From NCBI GenBank assembly GCA_020744225.1, contig JAGMWG010000008.1, positions 124,001 through 188,000 of the forward strand: a stretch of 64,000 nt of DNA, written 5' to 3'. How positions within the stretch are numbered: position 1 is the first letter of the stretch; each line of letters starts with the position of its first letter. Source of the DNA: Paraphoma chrysanthemicola (lineage: Eukaryota; Ascomycota; Dothideomycetes; Pleosporales; Phaeosphaeriaceae). The notes under the pieces are model-generated. The model saw nothing but the letters and a program-made list of their open reading frames with translations. It had not been told where the DNA came from and ran no database searches. Below, one piece after another: positions 10,330 to 21,201 of the stretch. Both the position numbers and the translations under genes were made by a program.

Positions 10330-13300
10330 TCAAATATCCACATCATCCTCGTCCTCATCATCAGGATACTTCTCCTTCAACTCCTCAAACCACTTCCTAA
10401 CCTCCTCCTCACTCCCGGGACCCAAATCATTCACAAGCTGCGGCATTTGTTCGAGATTACTCACACCTTTGCCTCCACCGCCTACCACAGCGCCACCAGG
10501 CAGATCGCCCAGATTTCCAGTGCCGGGCTGGAAAAGGTCGCCTTGGCCGGGATTGTTGGGGCCGGGCCAGTCGAGTTTTATATCCGGTGGGACGAAGGGG
10601 CCAGGGCCCATGAAGTAGGGGAATGCGGCTGCGGCGGGGGATAGGGGTTTTGAAGATTCTGAGGGGGTTGGGGTTGGGGAAGTAGATGCGGATGATGAAT
10701 GGGCGACGGGGGATGGGAGAAGCGGGATGAACGGGGCCGGGAAGAGTGGTGGGGAGTTTTGTTTCGTGGCGGAAAGGAGCGCAGATGTCCATGCGTCTTG
10801 TGGTGTTGGAAGTGATGGAGAGGGTGCCGGGGGTGCCGGGGGTGCCGGGGGTGGCGCCAGGAGGAGCGAAGGCGAGGGTAAGGATGGCACGGCTTGTGCG
10901 ATGGGATTGATGAGGCTTGGTAGTGCTGCTACGATAGGCTTCACCGGCGGAAAATTCAGTATGTCGTTGTTCTGGGCTGCTGGGTTGACGAGGCCTGGTA
11001 GTGCTGCCACAATAGGCTGAACCGGTGGAGAACTCAGTATGTCGTTGTGTTGGGCTAGACTGTTGAGCCAGGCTGCTTGTGCTGTTCCCTCGGGTGTGAC
11101 GTCACCTGGTGTTAGATCTGGCCCAGGGTCGTCGTAGCTAGAGAACGGATTGGACCATATGGGACGTGGTCTGGGGCGAATCTTCGCGATGATGGAATTC
11201 CATGGGAATGTTTCGGCCTTGGGGACCGGAAGAGGGGGGACTGAAAGAGGTGGGACAGGAAGTGTCGGTACGACTGGAAGTGTCGGTACGCCTGGAAGTG
11301 TCGGTATGACTGGAAGAGGCGGGATAGGAAGTGCTGGTATGGGGCTGGGTTTAGGTACGCTGACAATGTTGTTGTCTTTGATACCCAGAATTGCGGGCCA
11401 GTCATAGGGTGGGAGACTCTCAATGGGAGGAGGGACGAGTTGACGCTTTCCAAGGAACCCATCTGGAGGGAGGTTGTCTGCTTGTACTTGTGCTGGCGCC
11501 GGCAATTCAATGGAGTCGGCTGCGACAGCGGCACGGTCCAGTGATACTGGTGCGATGGCGGCGATGTTGCGAATGCATTCGATGACTTTGTCTTGTAGTT
11601 GATCCAGATACAATAGGAATCGTGCTAGAGATGTCGGCGCAGGGACAAGGTCCTTGTCTGGAACCGAATTGTCCTCTGGGTCCTCGTCTTGTCGGCGGTG
11701 GAGTCTGGTCGATGAGTTCTTCTTCTTTTCGACGAGCTGGACCAGTTTGGCAACCTTCCTCTCCAAGCTGATCAACTGTGCTGCGATCCTTTGCGCCTTT
11801 TTCCCTCGCTTGACCACACGGCCTTTTCTTGCGCATGACCATGAGCATGCGCCTCGCTTCACCCATCGGTTCGGACTGGCACAAGCAGTGGTGCGTTTGG
11901 AGTGGTTGCATGCTGTGGCAGAGCGACTAGTGAAGTACAAGTCGTCGTAGTCATCGTAGTGCTCGGGAGTGAAGATGAGCTCTTCGAAGAGAGGGTCATT
12001 GGGTCCATCCTCGCCAGCGATATCAGCAAACTCCTGAGCGAGTGCTTCAAAGGTGGTGGTATCCCCGTGATGCCTCGAGGGCAGATCGTCAGAAGTATAC
12101 TGCGCAGCGGGCATGAGATCGTCGTCTTGTTGAACGGTGTCCTGAACTGTATCTTGTGCCACTGGATTCGTTGTGTCAACGTGATGTGCGGCCGGTGTGT
12201 CGCGCTGTTTACTCGGCACTTTCCCACCGTACAGCGTTGCCAGATACTCAGCCAGCTCTTTCTGCGCTGTGCGTGAAGGTTGCTTGCCTGTCCTCACATC
12301 TTCCGGACCCTGATCGCTTGCGACCTGCTGCGAGGCCTTTTGCACCTGCTTTGCCTGGCCCCAATTCGTTCCAGACACGTCCGGAGAGGTAACGGTTTGC
12401 TGGTTGTTTGAGCCAGCAGTGCACTCTGGATGGTACTGGCCGTCGCTGAGATCGCACTTCTTAGATGGGCTGCTTGAGCCTTGCCATTGGCCAGTGTTGC
12501 CACCTGAGCTGGACCCTTGAGAAGATGGTGGTGGCGGCGAGGATGAGGATGAAGAGCTACCAGCGCTTTTGCTTCCACTCCCTGTGCACTCGCCCTTCCT
12601 GAAGCTGGGCTTTGCTAAGCGGCTCTGACCATCTGCGAAAGCGATACTTCTTCCTGGATCGTCAAATACGAGATCATACGTCTCTTTGGTGATACAGTCA
12701 TTGACGCTCGCGAGATTGGCAACGAAGAGGGGTGGATATGAAGCGAGGGCGCGCTGAGCGGCTGCATTTACCATTGCAACGTCTCTCGCATCAAGCGGTT
12801 TAGAGCGCACTTCGAGGTCACGCTTGCTCGCGCCCTTTGGAACAATGTCGACAACGGCACAGTTCATGTACATCTCTCGGTTTCCGACTCGATTGAACCT
12901 GCGTTGTCTATCAGCATCCATTTCATTGCGATCTCCGAACACATCACGTACCACGTCCATGCGAACAAGCCAGTTGTCCGTCTTTTGCCCAAACTCTTAC
13001 CCAACTCCTTGGGTACGGTAAAGCTGTACTTCTTTTTGTCGGGACATCCACCAACGATACTTTTGATGACTTTGAAAGTAACGCCTCGGTCAAAGCTCAT
13101 GCTCAGCTGGCAGCTTCCACCACCGTGAGTCGCACCTCCCTTGAGTTCCATGTTGTAAGTCTTGCCGGCCTCGTAGGTAGCCACGGGCGTCCAGGGGGTA
13201 TTCCACTGGTACCCTTTGCACGCAAAATCACTACCATCGGCGTGCAGAGGGTTAAGAATGTTCCAGTCTTTGGGTTCATTTTGACGATTTGAATGTGGGT

Positions 13301-13400
13301 CACGGAAAGGAGAAGGGTTGATCATCTGCATGTGTGCATGAATCAAAGGGACGGAGCTCAGAGCTCCCAGGATGTAAAGAAGAGCCATGATGTCCAGCAT
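10330..13400 (-). CDS. Secreted AA11-type lytic polysaccharide monooxygenase with a ~800-aa Pro-rich tail
   Basis: Two exons (13400-12952 and 12898-10330, intron GTACGT...CAG) give 1005 aa. The signal peptide ends at LIHAH, so the mature protein begins with His, the first copper-brace ligand. The second His lies in GGATHGGGSCQLS. The strand FAWTWFNRVGNREMYMNCA is rebuilt exactly by the intron and carries the Tyr expected at the axial site. These are AA11 hallmarks (oxidative cleavage of chitin in characterised members). After about residue 175 the protein changes: Ser/Gly/Pro linkers, a short Cys pair region, acidic stretches, dibasic KR sites (VKRGACSW, GKRQLV), repeated P-T/V-LP units, two copies of a ~26-residue NDIL..PPV.PIVAALP block, and an acidic end. 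No carbohydrate-binding module is recognisable. An alternative start lies 12 bp downstream (13388). Confidence 0.8.
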
Positions 13401-13893
13401 GCAATGGATGGAGAGGAGAAAGAAGTGCAAGAGGCGGCCCACTATCAGGCTGCTCGGCCATATTGACAGAGTCGATAGTGGCAAGCAAGGGAATGTGGGG
13501 TTGGAAAGTAGTACGTGTTGAATTCCACGGTCGATTCGCGTGTCGCGACCAAATTCATGCAGGGAGCGAATAGTGGAGACGAAGAAGTGATTTTGAATGC
13601 AGTGTAGATATTAGTGCTCATTGAACGGCTTAGAATATTTGAAATGATGGAGGCTGACGGGCATGAAGAAGTATACGTGCAATTGTCGTGTCTTGCTCTC
13701 CACCTATTCTTCACAACCTATGCAATCTACGCGTTGAAGCGGCGCGTGGTCCTGGGCAGATCGGAATGCAAGCCGGGCCTCGTCGGTCTCTCCAGGTTAT
13801 CGCCACATTCCATACTGTCCAACAAGTATTGGTACCACTGTTCGAAAAGCTTCGCGCTTTGGCAAAGCTTGATTGTGACCCAGCAACGCCTCA
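13401..13893. other. Intergenic: AA11 promoter and PGA2 3' UTR
   Basis: The AA11 gene and PGA2 are both on the minus strand. No supported gene here; a plus-strand open frame from 13614 mostly overlaps PGA2 antisense. Confidence 0.45.
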
Positions 13894-14265
13894 TCACCGT
13901 ACGCCATCCACAGTCTTCCGTTGCCGTGCGCTCGGTGCGCTCGCCTTGCTGCCGGGAGTGTCATCTTTCACTTCCCCCAGGACCTTGCCAGGCCCCTTCT
14001 TTCCTCCTCGGAGGCTGTTTGCATCTGGGCCTTTGTCCTCGCCGAGGCCCAGCTCATCCTGCTCCTTCTCCAAAGCGGCTTTTCGTCGGTTCGCGGCGCC
14101 TTGTAGTATGTACGGCCGGATGAGCATGTATGCGCCGACGATGGCAATGAGGCGGATCCAGCGCTGGGTGGTCATGCCCTCGAAGGACTTGATCGAGTTG
14201 GTGATTAGACGCTCCTTGGCCGTCGCGAGGCCACTGACGATGGTGTCGAAATTGATGTTCTCCAT
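13894..14265 (-). CDS. PGA2: PGA2-family ER trafficking protein
   Basis: 123 aa. A single hydrophobic span is embedded in MTTQRWIRLIAIVGAYMLIRPYI, the family hallmark (W-x-R, a membrane helix, then LIRPY). It is followed by a charged tail with DANSLRGGKK and APSARQRK. Yeast Pga2 is an essential ER/nuclear-envelope protein needed for trafficking of plasma-membrane proteins. Relatives usually end with an acidic, EEFL-like C-terminus after the RQRK block. Here the frame stops soon after RQRKTVDGVR, so the end is shortened or a 3' exon was missed; a GTACGG donor-like site overlaps the stop, but no convincing acceptor exon was found. Divergent from MHF1, with 367 bp between starts. Confidence 0.7.
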   Translation of the reverse strand: MENINFDTIVSGLATAKERLITNSIKSFEGMTTQRWIRLIAIVGAYMLIRPYILQGAANRRKAALEKEQDELGLGEDKGPDANSLRGGKKGPGKVLGEVKDDTPGSKASAPSARQRKTVDGVR

Positions 14266-14632
14266 GGTGAGGGAATGTGTAGTATAGATGCACGCTCTGC
14301 TGTGGTGTAGGGACGCTGCAGAGGCTTGTTGTGCAGTGGTACTTGGGCTCGATGCGCTTGTTCAGTTCGTTATCGCGCGATGCCGTGTAGGGTCTATAGA
14401 GGCGCACAAAGTCGCAATGTATAGCCGTGTGTTTGTGGGAGCCGTGAAGGGTCTGCAGATGTGAAAGTTTTGATGTGAAGAAGCAAATGGCGCAAAGAAA
14501 TGTCTCAATGCTCAGTAACGGCGGACCCCTGCGCAGATCCGCCCACCACCGAGGCCCCGCCATTGGCTCTTGTCCAACGCGTCCGTCGCGTCGCACTCGA
14601 CGCAGTCCACGCACTGAGCACTACCCTTTAAC
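14266..14632. promoter_or_regulatory. Divergent promoter of PGA2 and MHF1
   Basis: 367 bp between two outward-facing start codons. GC-rich on the MHF1 side; no specific factor site is assigned. Confidence 0.4.
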
Positions 14633-15133
14633 ATGGCTTCAACTGATGCTGCGGCAGAGAAGGAAGAGGTGACTACCAAATATGCTGAATTAAGGATCCC
14701 GAAATTGACGTCTTGTAGCGACTCAAGTCTGCCCTCTGGTACTCGATCGGCCAGTTCGTCGACGAGGAATGTCTGAACGATGACCTGAACGCTACACCTC
14801 AATTCATCGGGGCGCTTACGGAGCTCGTCTACACACAGATTGGTATGTCATGCATCTGAGCATATTCAAACGAGACCACATGCTAACCTTCGATCAGCCA
14901 ACACCGCCCGCGATCTGGAAGTCTTCAGTCAACACGGCGGTCGCAAAGTGATCAATACCGACGACGTCATGCTCCTCACACGCCGAAATGATGCACTTGA
15001 GACGATGCTCAAACAAGAGCTAGACCGCATGAAGGCTGCTGAGGGCAGGCCGGATGGACCAGCCGCTGCTGGAGCACAAGGAAAGAAACGCGGCAGGCCA
15101 GCTGGAACTGGGAAGGGGAAGTCAAAAACATGA
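14633..15133 (+). CDS. MHF1: CENP-S / MHF1 histone-fold protein
   Basis: Three exons (14633-14668, 14719-14842, 14898-15133) give 131 aa. The histone-fold helices are clear: RLKSALWYSIGQFVDEEC, then ATPQFIGALTELVYTQIANTARDL, then FSQHGGRKVINTDDVMLLTRRND. This is the CENP-S/MHF1 (TAF9-like) signature. With CENP-X/MHF2 it forms a tetramer that serves both the constitutive centromere complex and the FANCM/Mph1 helicase at stalled replication forks. The tail after residue 105 is Gly/Lys-rich with GKKRGRPAGTGKGK, an AT-hook-like motif that could add DNA contact. Both introns are short (50 and 55 nt) with GT-AG ends; the second has a GCTAACC branch site. The first donor is GTGACT, weaker than consensus, but the frame and homology fix it. 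Confidence 0.9.
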
Positions 15134-16563
15134 TAATGGGGGTCACTTGTTTCTACCACCCAATTCGACCATTGAAAAGGATGGGTGGTGTTTTGGCGTT
15201 ACGATATGATACCCTAGGACTTTACGATCACAAGTAGTCCTCTTCCAATACCACTTCCAGGCATTTGTCCCAAGCGAGAAGCATCGTCAACAATCTCATG
15301 TTGGGCTCTAGAACAACACTCACAGATCAACAAACACACCCGCGCATCGACTTTTCTGCACGTTCAACACCCAACACACCTGCCCACTTCCACCAAGGTT
15401 TTGCGCATCATCCACCAAGTTTTGCGCAGCCAAAAGCACGGGTGCAACACTAGGATAGCACCACACCACTCATCCAACAGGTATTCCTGCTCGTCACATC
15501 TTGTGACTACTCACGATGGAGCGGACGTGCCTCCGAGAACGCCCCAGGGTCTCAACACACCTGCGGCGTCAAGCAGGAAATCTCCGAGCATTGACTTTCC
15601 TGGCCAAACAGGGGTCGAAGACTAGAGAGTCAGAACCCTTTCCCCAGATGCAGGTCGACGTCAAGTTGAGGACAGCCACACCAGGCGTTACAGTAATTTG
15701 TGCGCGTTCGTCACCAACCAGCTACCTCGGCCGCATCCGATGAGAAGTCCAGAATGTCTCCATATACTTTTCTGTGCCAAAGGCAAGAATGGTAAAGCGT
15801 ATTGAAGATATTCAGGCCGCCATATCAGAGGGTCGGCCTCCAAGGGTCCTGACTTGCACCACGACGAGCGCGGATGAATAAGTGCAGCAGTCAGCTTCAC
15901 AGCTGCTGGCGAGAAGCGCAGAAGCGCCGTCATCAGCGTCGCGCTGTTGTGAAGTGTGTGACGACAAAACCTTCACAACAAAAATTATACCATTCTGTTC
16001 GAGGCAACATTCGACGATTTCAACATGATGCTCTGCACTGCTAACGCTCGGCTCGATCCGAACGCAGTCAGCACGGATCGGGAACCGTGTGTGGCGCCTT
16101 CCCCAACGTCTCGATTCCTGCAAGGGCACGTCTGGTGTGGCTGAGCACCCCAACACTCCGCATGTCATGCACAAAATTTTCCTTGATTGAGTGTCGCAGA
16201 GGATGATCTCAGGGCACAGCAGCGTCTTGGCCCGTGTGACGTCTGAACAGTGTGTTCTCGGGCGGCAGTCCCTGCGTCGCTGTTTGGGCGGCGGTAGATT
16301 AACTGTGGCTGAATGATGTAATGGCGCATGGCCCGAGCTGATCTGCGCACCTGCATGTGTGAACAAGGAAGGAACAACCCAACCTGTGACGACAAAATTG
16401 CCAGGGCGAGGCTGCGTCATAACCAGTCGAGTCCTTGACATAAATGGAACCTTGCGCCTGGTCATTATCGAGTTCAGTATCAACACAAACTACACTTCAG
16501 TTCCTACATACAATAATACTCAGGCCCCTTCACTTCTTTTAGTGACTTCCTCCCACCACAACA
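15134..16563. other. Intergenic, about 1.4 kb
   Basis: Between MHF1 and the MARVEL-like gene, both on plus. Several small open frames on either strand have mixed composition and no motif. The last 150 bases are pyrimidine-rich with AACACAAAC stretches and look like the 5' UTR of the next gene. Confidence 0.5.
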
Positions 16564-17440
16564 ATGGCTATCGGCGGCGTTGTCCTCCGCTTCGGCACTA
16601 CTCTTTTGTACGCGCTCGCTTTTGCGTGCTCAGGAATCATCCTCGGCTTCTACAGCTACTTCCTCTCTGTGCAGGCGGATCGCAATGTCACCATCCCACG
16701 ATGGCAGCAAGCCGTGACCGGCATGTCTGGCGGTGTTGTTCTCTACACCATCTTCGCCATGCTGTTGACCTGCTTCCTCGGCGGCAAGGCCTTCTTTGCA
16801 TTCCTCGGCATGGCTCTCGATCTCGCTTCCGCGGGTGCTATGATTGCCATCGCTATCCTCACACGTGACGGTGCATCGTCCTGCACTGGCGATGTTCAGA
16901 CTCCTCTTGGTGACGGACCCGCCGACTCAAAGGAGGGCTTTGGCTCCAACGGCCAAGGTAACCAGATTACCTACTCTGCATCCCTCGGAACCACATGCCG
17001 CTTCAACACTGTGTGCTTCGCCGTCTCCATCATTGCTGCGTAAGTCCCCACATCACACTTTAAATAACATATACTAATTATCACCCAGCTTCCTCTTCCT
17101 CATCTCCATCCCACTTCACATCTTCCTCTCCCGCCACCACAAGAAGGAGAAGCGCTACGGCCCAGGCCCAGCCAACGGCTACACCAAGGGCTCCGGCATG
17201 AAGTTCTGGCAGCGCCGCAAGGCTCGCAAGCAAGGCCTCCGCGACCCTGAAGTCGGCACCGTCCCGGTCGCTGGTGGTCTCGCCGCTCCTGGTCATGACG
17301 TCCGCCCCAGCCACGACACCGCCTACACTGGCTCCACTGTCGCGGCACCCAACGCGCACTACGAGCACAACAAGCCTGTCACTGGTGGATACCACACTGC
17401 CCCTACTGGCACCTACAACACCCCTGCTACCAACTACTAA
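16564..17440 (+). CDS. MARVEL-like four-span membrane protein
   Basis: Two exons (16564-17039 and 17089-17440; 49-nt intron) give 275 aa. Four hydrophobic segments sit near residues 10-34, 52-73, 77-100 and 148-172. The loop between spans 3 and 4 is polar and has two cysteines (SSC and GTTCRF). The cytosolic tail is basic just after span 4 (SRHHKKEKR), then rich in His, Tyr, Thr and Pro with repeated TAPTGTY-type patterns. This layout fits fungal MARVEL-domain plasma-membrane proteins (the Nce102/Fhn1 and related groups), some of which organise eisosomes. Family assignment comes from topology and composition, so the exact subgroup is open. The codons used (frequent GGC, CTC, ATC, CCC) suggest high expression compared with its neighbours. 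Confidence 0.7.
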
Positions 17441-18108
17441 GCTCGAGGTATATGACTACCTCATCAGCGAAGAGCATGTGACAGCTATTGTTGGGATAGA
17501 ATGGCAAGAAATGCGACCCTAGAGGTAGCTCTTTTTCTTTGTACTTGTTTACGACTTACGCAATATACCACGTTATCAGACGGACCTGGGTTGGCTGGGA
17601 GGAACCACTACTGTACGATATGTTACTATACGAACCTTAATACTTAATGTGAGAATATGCATCAAATAACTCTTGCTTGCACTTTTGGTCATGTGTTAAT
17701 CAGGTCGGTTATCTTAATATTTCGTCACCTCCGAGTATTCATTGAGTAATGATACATGTCATTACTCATCACATATATCAATCAGCTATACTTCGTGGAC
17801 GAGACACAGGATCTTACCTTTGTGAAGTCATGTCGGTCGTACTAGAGGGTATTGACGCGCAGATCAATGAACTCGTCACGTGAGCATTGCAGGGCAATCA
17901 CACGTAATCCCAAAGCGAGAGTAATATACCAAGGAGTGTTAAAATCTTGTTGCCAGCACTACAGCAATTCTGGTAATGAGATCTATTATGCAGACATTAC
18001 AGTCGTACTGTACTAGGACATTAATTTGTGCACACATTTGGCCCACCTCCGCCTACTCAAATTTCAAGCGTTTTCTTTTGAAAACAAAGTGCCCAAAAGA
18101 CTTGATTA
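17441..18108. other. AT-rich spacer
   Basis: Marked drop in GC content compared with the gene blocks on the left. No open frame of note. It grades into the transposase relic at 18109 and may be decayed repeat sequence. Confidence 0.5.
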
Positions 18109-18260
18109 CTAGTAATCTACTTGGTACTTTGTCTGCCGGCCATTTGCAGCGATGAGGGCTTGGATTTTTTCGTGGTATAGAGAGGATGAGGTTATCAATC
18201 TCAGCCTGTGGGATAGCTCTACATGCTGCCTTTGCGCAATCAACAAAGTGCTCGCGCGAA
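18109..18260 (-). mobile_element. Relic of a Tc1/mariner-type transposase, C-terminal fragment
   Basis: Read on the minus strand, one frame gives CRAIPQAEIDNLILSIPRK. The next frame continues with IQALIAANGRQTKY and a nearby stop. The order 'IPQ..ID.LI.S.PR' followed by 'AVI.A.GG.TKY' is the standard C-terminus of fungal Tc1/mariner transposases, so the two frames form one broken unit. The frame change falls in a run of six A (T on plus, 18165-18170), consistent with a one-base insertion. The DDE catalytic core and terminal repeats were not found; upstream sequence holds stops and no SPDLNPIE-type block. This is a dead fragment in an AT-rich spacer, not an active element. Confidence 0.6.
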
Positions 18261-18617
18261 TAGAGCGTCGAAATTTGGGTTGGAAGGTACTTTGTGGGCA
18301 TGTGGGTGCGGGTGGAGGTGAACTTGGAGGTAAGCCAAAGGTGTGCACAGACTTATGTCTTGGCGCTGTACGTAGATTTCCGTGGGGCTACGCTATTCTT
18401 TAGTCCACGCCTAGATATTGTTCTCTTCATCTTGGAAATCATCACCATAGGGCAGGATCATTGATCCCGGAAACCCAAATTCTGTTGGTTTTGAAATTCC
18501 ATGGCGACTCAAAGTGTAACGGATCAAAGTTGACATGGCCATTTAGGAAGAAAAACTAAATCTTTCTCTGTCTCTCTTCATGTTGAATCAAGTACTGCGC
18601 AACTGCTTGACTCAATA
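18261..18617. other. Spacer between transposase relic and dynamin-like gene
   Basis: Possible further decayed element sequence and the 3' UTR of the dynamin-like gene. No supported gene. Confidence 0.4.
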
Positions 18618-21041
18618 TCAGTCTTCCTCAAGCTCAGAGTCAGGCTCTTCAGAAGGAGCGAGAAATCGACTGCCAAATCTCTTCCTTCCCTTGCTTTTCT
18701 TGATCACTTTGTCTGACGCGATTGTGGATTTCCGATCCGGTTCCTGTGGCTCCTGCAATTCCGGGACCTCTTGTACACTCCGCGTTGGAGATGCACCCCT
18801 AATGGAGCTGACAGTTGATACTTTTCCTGAACTAAAGGTAATTTTATCAAACTCGTTCTCCGAATCTGCCAACGACACAAGATATTCTGGAGCAGGATCG
18901 GCGATATGCCTTTGCCTTTGTAGGTTCTTCAGACCCCGTAACCCCGTATCGAGTATTTTACGCTTCTGTATCAGATGCTTTCTCTCTACAGAGGACTCTT
19001 CAGTCTCTCTTGCGAGACGACTGACATCGTCGGGGCTGATTTCCAAGAACTGGCTTGACCTGAAAAGCTGAGATACCTTTCCGATGAGGCAGTCTTCAAT
19101 GGCAAGCACACTGACGTCGTCGATAAATCTGTTCATCGCCACCTAGAATCAGAGCACTGTTATCAGCATAAGAGAAGGTCTTTGACATGAACAACTTGCC
19201 TTGTAGTATGCTTCCATGTAATCAACCGCCAGAGAGCTTCCGAAACGCTCCATGTCGCCTTCGAGGCCTTGTGCCAGCTGGTCCATCAACTGTATCGGAC
19301 GAAGATACACCTTCCGTTCAGGATCGTCAAAGCGATCCGACCCATACAACTTGCCAACAAGCTGCTTAATCGCAGCCTTGTGGCGTGTCTCTTGGGCTTT
19401 TTGAACATACTCCGTGAGCTGAGAATTGTATGTGATAGGGTGCTGCATGACGGAGTCGAGTAATTCGTCGATTTTCGCATCCAGGCCAAACTTGAGCTCT
19501 TCCACCTGTTCGTGGACGGTGTCGAGCACCTCACTTACGACATCCCTGGAGGCAACGTGTTGAATCACAAGCTGCGTCGTGTGATGTGCAGCTTGTAGGA
19601 TATCATCGCTTAGGGCTCTCACGATCCTTCGCCACGGCTCGCATTGCTCTACGAAAAGATCGCCAACAATGAGCGGGTTGAAGAGGCCAGGAAGCTCACG
19701 TCCCCTACTGAATTTCAAACGATTCGTGACTTCTTCAAGGTAGTCAGACCTTTCGATACGGGGCGATTCGCTCATTATGTTTTCGTCTTCATCCTCGCCT
19801 TCGCTTTGCGAATCGGTGATTTTCTGCTTTTGTCCATTCAAGAGCATCTCCTGTTTGAAGAGAGCCAGCCGGTTCTGCACCACAGCCCTGAGCCTCATAG
19901 GATACCCATCGTGCTTCTTTCTGTTCCCGAAAAATGGGTCCGTGTACGCGCCGTCAACTGCCTGCTTGGTTAGCGATGTATAATCCTCGCTCATGCGGAG
20001 CAAGTATTTCAACTGCTGTTCATAAGTTGTCCGGATAGGTCCAAGACGCTCCAGCTTTTCTGTGCATTCTCGAATGCCATTCTCCACGTCTTGGACCAGA
20101 CTTGGTAGCTGGGACAGGATCTGGCCCTTTAAGACAGTGCTAAGTCTGTTCCTCAGAGCGGCCACGCCGCGGTGTGAGGGCTTGACGCCAACCCAGATGC
20201 CGCTAGAAAAGAATTCCTCCTCGATGGCATCGCGTTGGGCTGATGTCGAACCCCGCTGCTCGAAGTTGCGGTTCCGCAGAAGATGCCATCCAAGCCGGAG
20301 CTCCACTTCTGTATTTTGGGCCAGGCGCACCCAGTACGCCTCGGAATCGGACCCAACATCCAGGGTGTCCGGCTTTGTGATGAGTCCTATTGTACGTACT
20401 CCCCCTGGGTCGGCTTGTTTGGCCAATGATGTCACTTCTTGGAGGACATACTCATTCTTAGCCGACACGACGGCTAGAATTATGCTTCTCGGTCGAGCCA
20501 TATATTTCTGAACCATGCTGCGTACTGTTTCGACATCCGCGTCAGATTGCTCCTTATTGCCCGCCCTAAAGAGACCAGGGAGGTCTACCATGGTTAGATG
20601 TGGCTGGTTCGGCCCAGTGAGCTCGATGCGGAGGATGTCATCGTAGAACCTTCGAGGCACTGGAAAGCTCATAGCTTGCATTGCCTCCTCTATCAGTGCC
20701 CCAAGACCGTCTTGGCCTATGCGAGCTTGGGGCTGCCAACGCTCGAGATCCTCTTTTTCTTTGTCATATCGATCTTCACCTGGCGTGATGAATACCTTTG
20801 CGCTCGTTTGGTCCCCCCGGCGAAGGACTAATTCTGTTGCGAAACGAGTACAGAGGGCATCCTTTGTGGGGAAAGGCATGCAAGAGATAGCCTCGAGGAC
20901 GGAGCTTTTGCCAGCAGACTGATCTCCGCAGACTATAATCTCGGGAAGGTCGACATACCGACTGACACCCTGCGCGCGGAGGCTGTCAATGATATCTAAG
21001 AGGTTTCGATGGTCTCCAGTTGGGATATCTGCTGCCTCCAT
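18618..21041 (-). CDS. Dynamin-like (Mx/Vps1-type) GTPase with a GC-AG intron
   Basis: Two exons (21041-19200 and 19142-18618) give 788 aa. GTPase motifs: P-loop GDQSAGKSS at 39-47, DLPGLFRAG from 153 and TKPD at 222-225. The long middle/stalk region and a GED-like part follow (YMEAYYK then VAMNRFIDDVSVLAIEDCLI). The C-terminal ~110 residues are charged and Ser-rich. There is no PH domain or membrane span. Fungal members of this class are often labelled interferon-induced Mx-like; they are expanded and variable, with roles unknown or linked to organelle membranes. The intron begins GCAAGT rather than GT: only this site keeps the frame and rebuilds the conserved YYKVAMNRFIDD block. The 5' region holds a 12-bp minisatellite. 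The next gene upstream, on the same strand, is a predicted deaminase. Confidence 0.87.
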
Positions 21042-21070
21042 GGTTTATGGTGTGGCTGATTTATAAGTGG

Positions 21071-21201
21071 TGGTAGAAGTGATGGTAGAAGTGATGTGAT
21101 GGTAGAAGTGATGGTAGAAGTGATGGTAGAAGTGATGGTAGAAGTGATGGTAGAAGTGATGGTAGAAGTGATGGTAGAAGTGATGGTAGAAGTGATGGTA
21201 G
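21071..21201. repeat. 12-bp minisatellite, about ten copies, in the 5' region of the dynamin-like gene
   Basis: Perfect units of GGTAGAAGTGAT start at 21071 and 21083. After a 5-base interruption they recur every 12 bases from 21101 to 21185, with a partial unit at 21197. The array sits 30-160 bases before the start codon of the minus-strand dynamin-like gene, so it is in the 5' UTR or core promoter. The unit length is a multiple of three; the minus strand could read repeated Leu-Pro-Ser-Leu, but no gene needs this frame. Confidence 0.95.

Noticed and set aside
13614..14123. 169- to 199-residue plus-strand frames near PGA2
   Set aside because: They are antisense to the conserved PGA2 coding region and have no family features.
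15812..16486. 224-residue minus-strand frame
   Set aside because: Lies in the promoter side of the MARVEL-like gene; many Cys and Arg in no pattern; no domain.
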